Assembly: GCF_024679245.1 (NCBI RefSeq)
Contig: NC_090185.1
Span: 4,986,964-5,050,963 of the forward strand
Origin: Pseudorasbora parva
Lineage: Eukaryota > Chordata > Actinopteri > Cypriniformes > Gobionidae
Direction of reading: 5' to 3'
DNA length: 64,000 nt
Position numbers and translations under genes: made by a program. Below the pieces are notes generated by a model that was not told the origin of the DNA, did not search any database, and saw only the letters and a program-made list of their open reading frames with translations. Positions 11,155 to 22,340 of the stretch are shown piece after piece. Numbering within the stretch: the first letter of the stretch is position 1; each line of letters begins with the position of its first letter.

Positions 11155-13672
11155 CTGGGGGTCAGAGTGAAGGACCTTTAGAGCCAGCTATAGTGTCTGA
11201 GGGTCGAGCGAAGGACCTTTAGAGCCAGCTATAGTGTCTGAGGGTCGAGTGAAGGACCTTTAGAGCCAGCTATAGTGTCTGAGGGTCGAGCGAAGGACCT
11301 TTAGAGCCAGCTATAGTGTCTGAGGGTCGAGCGAAGGACCTTTAGAGCCAGCTATAGTGTCTGAGGGTCGAGCGAAGGACCTTTAGAGCCAGCTATAGTG
11401 TCTGAGGGTCGAGCGAAGGACCTTTAGAGCCAGCTATAGTGTCTGAGGGTCAGAGTGAAGGACCTTTAGAGCCAGCTATAGTGTCTGAGGGTCAAGTGAA
11501 GGACCTTTAGAGCCAGCTATGGTGTCTGAGGGTCAAGTGAAGGACCTTTAGAGCCAGCTATAGTGTCTGAGGGTCGAGTGAAGGACCTTTAGAGCCAGCT
11601 ATAGTGTCTGAGGGTTGAGTGAAGGACCTTTAGAGCCAGCTATAGTGTCTGAGGGTCAGAGCGAAGGACCTTTAGAGCCAGCTATAGTGTCTGAGGGTCG
11701 AGTGAAGGACCTTTAGAGCCAGCTATAGTGTCTGAGGGTCGAGTAAAGGACCTTTAGAGCCAGCTATAGTGTCTGAGGGTCAGAGTAAAGGACCTTTAGA
11801 GCCAGCTATAGTGTCTGAGGGTCAGATTAAAGGACCTTTAGAGCCAGCTATAGTGTCTGAGGGTCAGAGTGAAGGACCTTTATAGCCAGCTATAGTGTCT
11901 GAGGGTCAGAGTGAAGGACCTTTAGAGCAAGCTATAGTGTCTGAGGGTCAGAGCGAAGGACCTTTAGAGCCAGCTATAGTGTCTGGGGGTTAGAGCGAAG
12001 GACCTTTAGAGCCAGCTATAGTGTCTGAGGGTCGAGCGAAGGACCTTTAGAGCAAGCTATAGTGTCTGGGGGTCAGAGCGAATGACCTTTAGAGCCAGCT
12101 ATAGTGTCTGAGGGTCAGAGTGAAGGACCTTTAGAGCCAGCTATAGTGTCTGAGGGTCGAGCGAAGGACCTTTAGAGCCAGCTATAGTGTCTGAGGGTCG
12201 AGTGAAGGACCTTTAGAGCCAGCTATAGTGTCTGAGGGTCGAGCAAAGGACCTTTAGAGCCAGCTGTAGTGTCTGAGGGTCAGAGTGAAGGACCTTTAGA
12301 GCCAGCTATAGTGTCTGAGGGTCGAGCAAAGGACCTTTAGAGCCAGCTGTAGTGTCTGAGGGTCAGAGTGAAGGACCTTTAGAGCCAGCTATAGTGTCTG
12401 ATGGTCGAGTGAAGGACCTTTAGAGCCAGCTATAGTGTCTGATGGTCGAGTGAAGGACCTTTAGAGCCAGCTATAGTGTCTGAGGGTCGAGTGAAGGACC
12501 TTTAGAGCCAGCTGTAGTGTCTGAGGGTCAGAGCGAAGGACCTTTAGAGCCAGCTATAGTGTCTAAGGGTCAGAATGAAGGACCTTTAGAGCCAGCTATA
12601 GTGTCTGAGGGTCGAGGTGAAGGACCTTTAGAGCCAGCTATAGTGTCAGAGGGTCGAGGGAACGACCTTTAGAGCCATCTATAGTGTCAGAGGGTCGAGT
12701 GAAGGACCTTTAGAGCCATCTATAGTGTCTGGGGGTCAGAGTGAAGGACCTTTAGATCCAGCTATAGTGTCTGAGGGTCGAGCGAAGGACCTTTTAGAGC
12801 CATCTATAGTGTCTGGGGGTCAGAGCGAAGGACATTTAGAGCCAGCTATAGTGTCTGAGGGTCGAGCGAAGGACCTTTAGAGCCAGCTATAGTGTCTGAG
12901 GGTCGAGCGAAAGACCTTTAGAGCCAGCTATAGTGTCTGAGCGTCGAGCAAAAGACCTTTAGAGCCAGCTATAGTGTCTGAGGGTCGAACGAAAGACCTT
13001 TAGAGCCAGCTATAGTGTCTGAGGGTCGAGTGAAGGACCTTTAGAGCCAGCTATAGTGTCTGAGGGTCGAGCGAAGGACCTTTAGAGCCAGCTATAGTGT
13101 CTGAGGGTTAGAGCGAAGGACCTTTAGAGCCAGCTATAGTGTCTGAGGGTCGAGCGAAAGACCTTTAGAGCCAGCTATAGTGTCTGAGGGTCGAGCAAAA
13201 GACCTTTAGAGCCAGCTATAGTGTCTGAGGGTCGAGTGAAGGACCTTTAGAGCCAGCTATAGTGTCTGAGGGTCGAGTGAAGGACCTTTAGAGCCAGCTA
13301 TAGTGTCTGAGGGTCGAGCGAAGGACCTTTAGAGCCAGCTATAGTGTCTGAGGGTCGAGTGAAGGACCTTTAGAGCCAGCTATAGTGTCTGAGGGTCGAG
13401 CGAAGGACCTTTAGAGCCAGCTATAGTGTCTGAGGGTCGAGCAAAAGACCTTTAGAGCCAGCTATAGTGTCTGAGGGTCGAGTGAAGGACCTTTAGAGCC
13501 AGCTATAGTGTCTGAGGGTCGAGTGAAGGACCTTTAGAGCCAGCTATAGTGTCTGAGGGTCGAGTGAAGGACCTTTAGAGCCAGCTATAGTGTCTGAGGG
13601 TCGAGTGAAGGACCTTTAGAGCCAGCTATAGTGTCTGAGGGTCGAGTGAAGGACCTTTAGAGCCAGCTATAG
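11155..13672. repeat. 41/42-bp minisatellite (about 61 copies)
   Basis: Tandem units built on gtgtctgagggtcgag, then a variable dinucleotide, then aaggacctttagagccagctata. Units carrying gtcgag are 41 bp and those carrying gtcagag are 42 bp, and the two types are interspersed. The variable position after cgag alternates c and t, giving readable unit types. There is no sustained open frame on either strand. The array starts within about 60 bp of A-rich unique DNA and stops at 13672. Confidence 0.97.
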
Positions 13673-13674
13673 CC

Positions 13675-14329
13675 GGCTTCTTCACCACATCACTTTTAGG
13701 AACATTTGCCCCCGGTTGTCTTCTAATTGCCTTGGCAAGATGGCTTTTCTACAATGTTTATGACATTCAAAATAAAATATATGTAATGTAATATTATGTT
13801 TAAGACCAATATTATGCTTCATGTCTCGCTCTTCCACACAGCTAGCATCATCACATGGTTTTATATGTTGGTAGTTCATCAACATGTATGATTGTGAATT
13901 ATACATTAATTCATGGCCAAGGGGAAATTGGTGGGGCTTGAAAACATAATGGTCATATGACCACAAATGTGATCCAATTTGTGGTCCATCCCTATTAGTG
14001 GACCACAGATTCCACCCACAGTACACAAATTCGCTTTCAAAAGAGGTAACGATGCTGAAGAAATGACTATGCTAGTCAAGCTAATTGTCAGTTACTCAAA
14101 TTGTATCCCGTGAGTCAGTGCGCTCCGCCAGCTGTAGTTTAAAGTCCTCTACCCGTGTGCGGACTCCAGGTCAGCATTAAGAGCAAGACGAAGCGTTCAG
14201 CTTATTTATTTCAGGCGAGTCGTCAACCATGAAAAGTGCTGAAAACGTGGACAGAAAATGTGGCTCTGGGTCTGAGCGATCCATCACCGCGAGCCCATCC
14301 GTTGATCTTCATAAGCACCGACTTTCTAT

Positions 14330-14331
<2 letters not shown>
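13675..14331. other. unassigned unique sequence
   Basis: Non-repetitive. It contains a 114-codon minus-strand frame (14026-13682) with several His and Cys residues that I do not recognise and that lacks gene context. No inverted ends were seen. Confidence 0.35.

Positions 14332-14415
<84 letters not shown>
14332..14415. repeat. (GA)n microsatellite
   Basis: About 42 near-perfect GA copies. The polypurine/polypyrimidine strand asymmetry could form H-DNA. Confidence 0.97.
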
Positions 14416-14418
<3 letters not shown>

Positions 14419-14598
14419 CAGGCGTGTTTTTGGCGCTTTTTAAGGGCACCGGCATCTCCCGACACATAAACGCAACAGATGTTCACACACTTTCTGTGAG
14501 TGCTAGCAAGATGTTTGATAGGGGAGAACGCTAATTAGCCAAACATACCAGACCGGATACAGTAGCAGAGAGAAACGTGTGAATGTGGACAGATGTAA

Positions 14599-15310
14599 AC
14601 CGGATGGATGGATAGCAGAGACTGATGGATGGATGACAGACGGACGGACAGACGGAGGGATGGATGGATGGATGACAGACAAATGGACGGACGGATGACA
14701 GTGATGGATGGATGGATGGATGGATGGATGGATGACAGAGACAAATGGATGGATGGATGGCAGAGACTGATTGATGGATGGATGGAGGGATGACAGACAG
14801 ATGGATGGATGGATGGATGGATGGCAAAGACAGATAAACGGATTTATGGATGGATGGATGGATGACAGAGACAGATGATGATGGATGGATGGATGGATGG
14901 ATGGATGGATGGATGGATGGATGGCAGGATGACAGACGGACAGAGGGATGGATGGATGGATGACAGACAAATGGACGGACGGATGACAGAGTGATGGATG
15001 GATGGATGGATGACAGACAAATGGACAGACGGATGACAGAGTGATGGATGGATGGATGGATGGATGGATGGATGACAGAGACAAATGGATGGATGGATGG
15101 CAGAGACTGATTGATGGATGGATGGAGGGATGACAGACAGATGAATGGATGGATGGATGGATGGATGGATGGATGGATGAAAGACAGATGAATGGATGGA
15201 TGGATGGATGGATGGATGGATGGATGGATGACAAAGACGGATAAACGGATTTATGGATGGATGGATGGATGGATGGATGGCAGAGACGGACGGACGGATG
15301 ACAGAGATGG
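14599..15310. repeat. (GGAT)n-derived array with internal higher order
   Basis: Degenerate ATGG/GGAT tetranucleotide runs are broken by islands such as gacagacaaatggac and cagagactgattgatgg. Island groups recur: the acaaatgg-cagagactgattg group at about 14741 and 15084, and gataaacggatttatgg at 14833 and 15240. A segment of roughly 340-400 bp was therefore duplicated. The long Pro-Ser-Ile-His frames on the minus strand are translations of the repeat. Confidence 0.95.
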
Positions 15311-15378
15311 ATAGAAGGAACAAAAACACAAATGCAACCATATTCTTCACTTTTTTGTAATTTCCCTCACTCCCTCGC

Positions 15379-15636
<258 letters not shown>

Positions 15637-15860
15637 TCGCCGTGACCGATGATGATGTGAACAGTATTTCTCGTCTGTGAGTAGCCGGGCCGATGACGGC
15701 GAGCCTCACAAGCAGCGGCTGCTAACGCGAAGAAGACGAGCTGGACCGAGACTGACCCCTACAGGCCAACGGGGAATTACCCGCGAGACGGCCACTGCTT
15801 CACGGGCTAGACCGGTAAACACTCCTCCGCCTCTGCCTCGCGACACATTCAGAGCCAGAA
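15637..15860. other. CpG-rich unique patch
   Basis: After the CA tract the sequence becomes notably GC- and CpG-rich (gccgggccgatgacggcgag, cgcgagacgg, cctcgcgacac). It carries the first part of a 102-codon plus-strand frame (15677-15985) with no recognisable domain. It could be a small CpG island or part of an old transposon; no promoter elements stand out. Confidence 0.35.
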
Positions 15861-16017
15861 CCTCACATTATAGCGATCACAATGATCACTGCAAACGTAT
15901 AATGCTACAAAAGACTATTATAAGGAATTTTACCCCCCAAATATTTTATTTATTTAGCTGCAGTCATGTCTTTTCAAACCTGTGACGTTCTTTTCCCCGT
16001 AACACACAACATATGGG

Positions 16018-16610
16018 GTTAGCATTTCTAACATTTCTAAATATGTGGACATTGACAGCTGTTGTTCTTTATGTCAACAAGCAGAGGAGACATTTGAACA
16101 CTTATTTTTTTGGTTGTCCTATTTCCAAACAATTTTGGTTTGATCTTGGTTCTCACATATTTCATCCTGCCAATCTTTTAATTTAAAAGACATATTTTTT
16201 TTATTATAGCAATATAAAAAATAGACCCCTGGAGCATGTTAATTTTATTATTATTTATTTTTTTATGGAAAATTCTTCATTCATAAGCAAAAATTTGCAG
16301 ACAGTATTCATCCTACACCCACTTTGAAATTGAATTAAACTCACTTCTTAAATCTCTTTATTAAAAAGAAAACCCTAATATTCCTTAAATACTATGAAGA
16401 AATATGTAAAGAAAATGTTTGCGTTCCTGGTAATTGTATTAATAAATCTGTCCCCGCAACTTATGATTTGATTGTCTTTTTTTGTTTGTTTGTTTTTGTT
16501 TGTTTTACTTTTATTTTTTATTGTATGTATGTATTGTGTGTTCATGTTTCTATAAGTACTCCCTTGGCAATGTTTTATGTTTGTTATTCAAGCATTAATA
16601 AAAAATAAAC
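16018..16610 (+). pseudogene. L1-type LINE ORF2 3' end plus 3' tail
   Basis: ORF2 of such elements encodes endonuclease and reverse transcriptase; only the C-terminal end is present. From 16063 the codons read C-S-L-C-Q-Q-A-E-E-T-F-E-H-L-F, the Cys-x2-Cys...His zinc-knuckle-like motif near the end of L1-type ORF2 proteins. Downstream around 16265 comes GKFFIHKQKF, matching the usual following segment. The frame shifts and stops several times. A T-rich 3' region with a GTATGT run follows, ending at attaataaaaaataaacg, a plausible 3' terminus. This is a 5'-truncated dead copy. Confidence 0.75.
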
Positions 16611-16614
16611 GTTT

Positions 16615-17480
16615 TATTGTATTTATTATTTGGTATTTTACATGCAAAAAAATGTATTTCATCTTGTTTTCTGATTTAAGTATGTTTAGATATTGTATTG
16701 AAAACCCCAAATACTGAGAGAGAAAAATAATAATCATAAAAGTAGTCAATAACAAATGTATACTTTATTTTGTAAGTATCCTGAAGTCATATTATAGTTA
16801 ACTGAGTTTAAGTTTTTACTGACTGGGAAAAAAACAATTTTATTATACATATTTGACACTAAAAAACAAAATTCACACATTACTTTTAATCTGTTCTTCA
16901 TACAAATGTATTTTATGTATTCAAAATGTTCTCACAAGCTATATTTTTATGACTTTTTATTGTGTTTTTTTAAAACAATAATATATATATATTTATTTGG
17001 ATAAATAAAAAATTCATAAATAAAATAATTTTTTGATTGAGCAACATGAGAATGAGCAAATAATGACAATATTCTGCCATTTTTTAAGAGCAAACACCAA
17101 TTCTAACAGCACAAAACAAATTGTCTTGTTTAAAAAAGAAAACACACACACACACACACACACACGCACACTAGAAACCAAAACACTGTGTTAAGTGTGG
17201 AAATATATGAATGACTGATTGTAAAACATATACATAACCATGCAAATTAAATGTCTGAGATGTGTAATTCTGCAGTTTTAGCAGACGAGAAATCAATATT
17301 CAAAGCTATTAATGCGCAGATGTAAAGTGAGATTACTCTTGACACACACTGCACTTGCTATAATTGAATCATTATCTGCAAAACGTGACGTTCTGAAGAG
17401 GCTAATTGAGATATAAATCAGGAGCAAAAACACATCGTGCGTTTAAAACTGATGTATTATTACCAAATGGCATCAGTGTT
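16615..17480. other. AT-rich unassigned DNA with (AC)n
   Basis: AT-rich non-coding sequence with a short AC tract at about 17146-17170. The segment 17260-17440 (aatgcgcagatgtaaagtgagattac and onward) is less repetitive and could be a small conserved island. No gene is seen. Confidence 0.4.
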
Positions 17481-17489
17481 ATTGTGAAC

Positions 17490-18265
17490 TAAAATGGAAA
17501 CTACAACTAAAACTTTAAAACATCATTTAAATACAGCTGAAATCAAATTAATATTGTGATGAACTTTATTTCAGTTACCAAAGCTGAACATTTTGTTTCA
17601 AATGTCCTATTTTAAGTTTTTAACTAAAGTGATTTAAAAATAAAGCTAAATTGAAATATTTCAATTGATATATAAATATTACATGCAAAAACTAATGTTA
17701 AAAACATAAAAAAAGGATTAAAATAACTTAAAGTAGAAATGTTGCTTTAGGTTTTTATGTTGAAGTACTAAAACTACAAAAAAAAAGAAATAAAAAAACT
17801 AAATAGATATATTTGAAAGAAAAACTAGTAAAAATTACAATATAAATATTACATGTAAAAACAAACTTAACAAAACTTTACAAACATTAGAGATGGTTTT
17901 GTTTTTTACATTGAAGCACTTAAATGTATTTGAAAATAAAGCTAAATAGATATTTTTCAAAGAAAAACGAATAAAATGCAATATGAATAATACATGTAAA
18001 ATCTAAAACTTGCAAACACGTTAAAAATGTAAAAAAAAACCTTAAAGTAGAAATATTGCTTTACGTTTTTTACGTTGACATACTAAAATTACTATAAATG
18101 AAAAAATAAAGCAAAATAGATATTTAAAAAGTAAAAAACTACAACAAATTACAATATAAATATCACATGTAAAAACATTTAAAAGAGTTATACATTTTGC
18201 TTAAAAATTTTACACTGAAGCACTAAAATGACTAAAATTTAAATAAAAAAAGTAAATAGAGACAT
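17490..18265. repeat. degenerate AT-rich tandem repeat (about 150-bp period)
   Basis: Related phrases recur: a gttttta(t/c)(g/a)ttgaag(t/c)actaaaa(c/t) segment near 17750, 17910, 18065 and 18205, each followed by A-rich DNA and an acatgtaaaaac-type segment. The spacing is about 150 bp and the copies are well diverged. Confidence 0.6.
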
Positions 18266-18275
18266 TTGAACTTCA

Positions 18276-18372
18276 AATGTAGTGAAGTTAAAGTCATAAG
18301 TTTCCAGAAAAAATAATGCTCAAGTAAAGTACAGATACTCAAAAAGTGAACTTAAGTACAGTACTCAAGTAA
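18276..18372 (-). mobile_element. hAT-type element fragment (split copy)
   Basis: This stretch is the reverse complement of the left end of the hAT element at 29312-30090 (tactcaagtaaagtacagatactc is shared in inverse). The remaining terminal bases, atgtgcttcgttactgtccagctctg, appear at 19388-19413. The repeat arm at 18373-19388 therefore sits exactly between two pieces of one older hAT copy. Confidence 0.8.
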
Positions 18373-19388
18373 ATGTGCCATATACATGTCCAAGTCTGAT
18401 CCCGATTCGCAGCACGATTAACCAACAACACCTCAAATCCAAAGGATACTCCAGCCTGTGACAGCGTCAATTATTATTCATTAAACTTATTAATAAATGT
18501 TCATTTCCAACATAATTTGGGTTCATTTTAAACCAGCAATAGACATTTTTAAACAATAGTTGAGTTCAATAAAACTATCCAGCAAGATGGGAAAACATAT
18601 AACCCAACCTCTAAGTTAAAACACTGCATTCACTGGGTTAAAACCCCATTTGTTGGGTTGAAACCTCATTCGCTGGTTTAAAACAACCCATTTGTTGGGT
18701 TAAAGCAACCCATTTGCTGGGATGAAACAACCCGTTCATTTGGTTAAAACAACCCAATTTGCTGGGTTAAAATGACCCATTCGCTGGGTTAAATGAACCT
18801 GTTCGCTGGCTTAAAGCAACCCGTTCTTGAGTTAAAACAACCCATTCGTTGGGTTAAAGCAACCCGATCGTTGGGTTAAATCAACCCGTTCGCTGGGATA
18901 AATTAACCCGTTCGTTGGGTTAAATCAACCCGCGTGCTGGGATAAATTAACCCGTTCGTTGGGTTAAATCAACCCGCGTGCTGGGATAAATTAACCCGTT
19001 CGTTGGGTTAAATCAACCCGCGTGCTGGGATAAATTAACCTGTTCGTTGGGTTAAATCAACCCACGTGCTGGGATAAATTAACCTGTTCGTTGGGTTAAA
19101 TCAACCCGCGTGCTGGGATAAATTAACCTGTTCGTTGGGTTAAATCAACCCGCGTGCTGGGATAAATTAACCTGTTCGTTGGGTTAAATCAACCCGCGTG
19201 CTGGGATAAATTAACCTGTTCGTTGGGTTAAATCAACCCGCGTGCTGGGATAAATTAACCTGTTCGTTGGGTTAAATCAACCCGCGTGCTGGGATAAATT
19301 AACCTGTTCGTTGGGTTAAATCAACCCGCGTGCTGGGATAAATTAACCTGTTCGTTGGGTTAAATCAACCCGATCGTTGGGTTAAATC
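18373..19388 (+). repeat. left arm of giant inverted repeat (GGGTTAA array)
   Basis: About 240 bp of unique sequence (18373-18620, with ctgatcccgattcgcagcac) is followed by a tandem array of a roughly 22-bp unit (gggttaaatcaacccgttcg). From about 18917 it becomes a homogeneous 44-bp dimer with cgtgctgggataaattaacc repeated about ten times. The whole arm is the reverse complement of the far end of the right arm (23300-23562), with only scattered differences over the unique 240 bp. Each monomer itself carries AACCC and GGGTT and could fold on its own. Confidence 0.92.
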
Positions 19389-19413
19389 AATGTGCTTCGT
19401 TACTGTCCAGCTC

Positions 19414-20106
19414 TGGGTTTAAGTCAATAAAGCACCAAACTATCAAAACTTCGTATTTCATTAGAGTTACAAAACCTTACATAAAGTCCAGTTTTGCCAA
19501 AGACTCTTTGGCTTTTATAGAGCCAGACACTAAAAGCAGACATGAAAGTCAGGACACTTACGTCGGTGTCGAGGTGAATCAAAGATCAGGAACAGCTTTC
19601 AATGGCTTTCCATATATTCTGTCAGGTAGATGGAGTGGACAGGGCCAGCGGGCGTTTGACATTTCTTTGACATTTCTTTTTCATGCATTTCTGCTTTATA
19701 GAGGGGAAGGAAAACAGACCATTTTTCCCTTTTACAAACATGAATTTTAAAAAATCCCTAATGGAAACTGCTGAAAGGCAACCTTTGTTGGAGCACAGCT
19801 CAGAAACACCGTCCGTCCTGCCGGAGAAACTGAGTGTGAAACTGCAATATCACACTGCGTTAGTGTTGCTGTCACAATGGACAAGATTATTCCCGTCTAG
19901 TCAAATAACACGGCAGCTTTTAGATTAAAAGCCCAGCGAACGCGCCGCAACTTTGACAGTTGTGATGACGACGAATGCTTGGAAGGAAACTGTAACGTGT
20001 TCCTTACAATCCCACCTGCACTTTCAGCTCAGTTGATCAATAACATCACTTCAGCACTTTACAGCTACTGTGGAAGTTCAAAATGGGACAGAAGGAAGAA
20101 CGTAAT
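19414..20106. other. unique spacer between the inverted arms
   Basis: Non-repetitive sequence with open frames at 19508-19750 and 19683-19928 in overlapping phases; neither has a recognisable domain. Some segments (ctttgacatttctttttcatgc, gtgtgaaactgcaatatcacac) resemble conserved non-coding DNA. It is presumably older unique sequence caught between the two repeat arms. Confidence 0.4.
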
Positions 20107-20495
20107 TATCGTTGATTTATCCCAGTGAACACATTGATTTAACCCAACGAACGGGTTGATTTAACCCAACGAACACGTTGATTTATCTCAGTGAACACAT
20201 TGATTTAATCCATCGAACACGTTGATTTAACCCAACGAACGGGTTGATTTAACCCAACGAAAGGGTTGATTTTTCCCAGCGAACACGTTGATTTATCCCA
20301 GTGAACACATTGATTTAATCCAGCGAACACGTTGATTTAACCCAACGAACGGGTTGATTTATCCCAGCAAACGGGTTGATTTATCCCAGCAAACACGTTG
20401 ATTTAACCCAACGAACAGGTTGATTTAACCAAACAAGCGGGTTGATTTAACCCAACGAGCGGGTTGCTTTAACCCAACGAGCGGGTTGCTTTAAC

Positions 20496-20642
20496 CAGGG
20501 GCGTAGCACCAAATTTTGGGCCCTGGGTACAAACCATCTTGCTGGGCCCCCGTACCATGTATGTGTATGTATAGAAAACGGACTTCCCTGCCTTGGGCCC
20601 TGGTTACTCAGTACCCTTTATCCCCCCAGTCCCACGCCCCTG
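20496..20642. mobile_element. 147-bp hAT-type MITE inside the array
   Basis: Terminal inverted repeats CAGGGGCGTAG and CCACGCCCCTG, flanked by identical 8-bp duplications gctttaac at 20488-20495 and 20643-20650. Ends beginning CAGGGG plus an 8-bp duplication are diagnostic of hAT elements. Its target lies in an array monomer, so the array existed before this insertion. Confidence 0.92.
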
Positions 20643-21380
20643 GCTTTAACAAAATGAACGGGTTGATTTAACCCAACAAACGGGTTGATTTTTCCCAGCG
20701 AACATGTTGATTAAACCCAATGAACACGTTGATTTATCCCAGTGAACACATTGATTTAACCCAACGAACGGGTTGATTTATCCCAGCGAACGGGTTGATT
20801 TATCCCAGCGAACGGGTTGATTTATCCCAGCAAACGGGTTGATTTATCCCAGCGAACGGGTTGATTTATCCCAGCGAACGAGTTGATTTAACCTAACGAA
20901 CACGTTGATTTAACCCAACGAGCAGGTTTCTTTAACCCAACGAACGGGTTGATTTATCCCAGCGAATAGGTTGATTTAACCCAACGAACGGGTTAATTTA
21001 TCCCAGCAAATGGGTTGATTTAACCCAACGAACGGGTTAATTTAACCCAACGAACGGGTTAATTTAACCCAACGAACAGGTTAATTTAACCCAACGAACG
21101 GGTTAATTTATCCCAGCAAACGGGTTGATTTATCCCGGCGAACGGGTTGATTTATCCCAGCGAACGGATTGATTCATCCCAGTGAACGCGCTGATTTAAC
21201 CTAACGAACAGGTTGATTTAACCCAACAAACAGGTTGATTTAACCCAACGAACAGGTTAATTTAACCCAACGAACGGGTTAATTTATCCCAGCAAACGGG
21301 TTGATTTATCCCGGCGAACGGATTGATTTATCCCATCGAATGCGCTGATTTAACCTAACGAACAGGTTGATTTAACCCAA

Positions 21381-22340
21381 CGAGCGGGTTAATTTATCCC
21401 AGCGAACAGGTTGATTTAACCCAACGAATGGGTTAATTTATCCTAGCGAATGGGTTGATTTAACGGGTTGCTTTAACCCAACGAATGGGTTAATTTATCC
21501 CAGCACACGGGTTGACTTAACCCAATGAACAGGTTGATTTAACCCAACGAGCGGGTTAATTTATCCCAGCGAACAGGTTGATTTAACCCAACGAATGGGT
21601 TAATTTATCCTAGCGAATGGGTTGATTTAACGGGTTGCTTTAACCCAACGAACGGGTTAATTTATCCCAGCGAATGGGTTGATTTACCGGGTTGCTTTAA
21701 CCCAACGAATGGGTTAATTTATCCCAGCACACGGGTTGACTTAACCCAATGAACAGGTTGATTTAACCCAACGATCAGGGTTGATTTAACCCCACGAACG
21801 GGTTAATTTATCCCAAAGAACGGGTTGATTTAACCCAACGATCGGGTTGATTTAACCCAACGAGCGGGTTAATTTATCCCAGCGAACAGGTTGATTTAAC
21901 CCAACGAATGGGTTAATTTATCCTAGCGAATGGGTTGATTTAACGGGTTGCTTTAACCCAACGAATGGGTTAATTTATCCCAGCACACGGGTTGACTTAA
22001 CCCAATGAACAGGTTGATTTAACCCAACGAGCGGGTTAATTTATCCCAGCGAACAGGTTGATTTAACCCAACGAATGGGTTAATTTATCCTAGCGAATGG
22101 GTTGATTTAACGGGTTGCTTTAACCCAACGAACGGGTTAATTTATCCCAGCGAATGGGTTGATTTAACGGGTTGCTTTAACCCAACGAATGGGTTAATTT
22201 ATCCCAGCACACGGGTTGACTTAACCCAATGAACAGGTTGATTTAACCCAACGATCAGGGTTGATTTAACCCCACGAACGGGTTAATTTATCCCAAAGAA
22301 CAGGTTGATTTAACCCCACGATCGGGTTGATTTAACCCAA
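21381..22340. repeat. 480-bp tandem duplication within the right arm
   Basis: Sequence from 21381 repeats at 21861 with a 480-bp offset. Most of the 480 bp is identical, with only a few differences (for example taccgg at about 21685 versus taacgg at 22165, and changes near 22300). This marks a recent unequal exchange or replication slippage involving about 22 monomers. Confidence 0.9.

Noticed and set aside
13682..14026. Minus-strand 114-codon frame with many His and Cys, possibly a zinc-binding protein
   Set aside because: The residues do not form a regular zinc-finger spacing and no gene context is visible.
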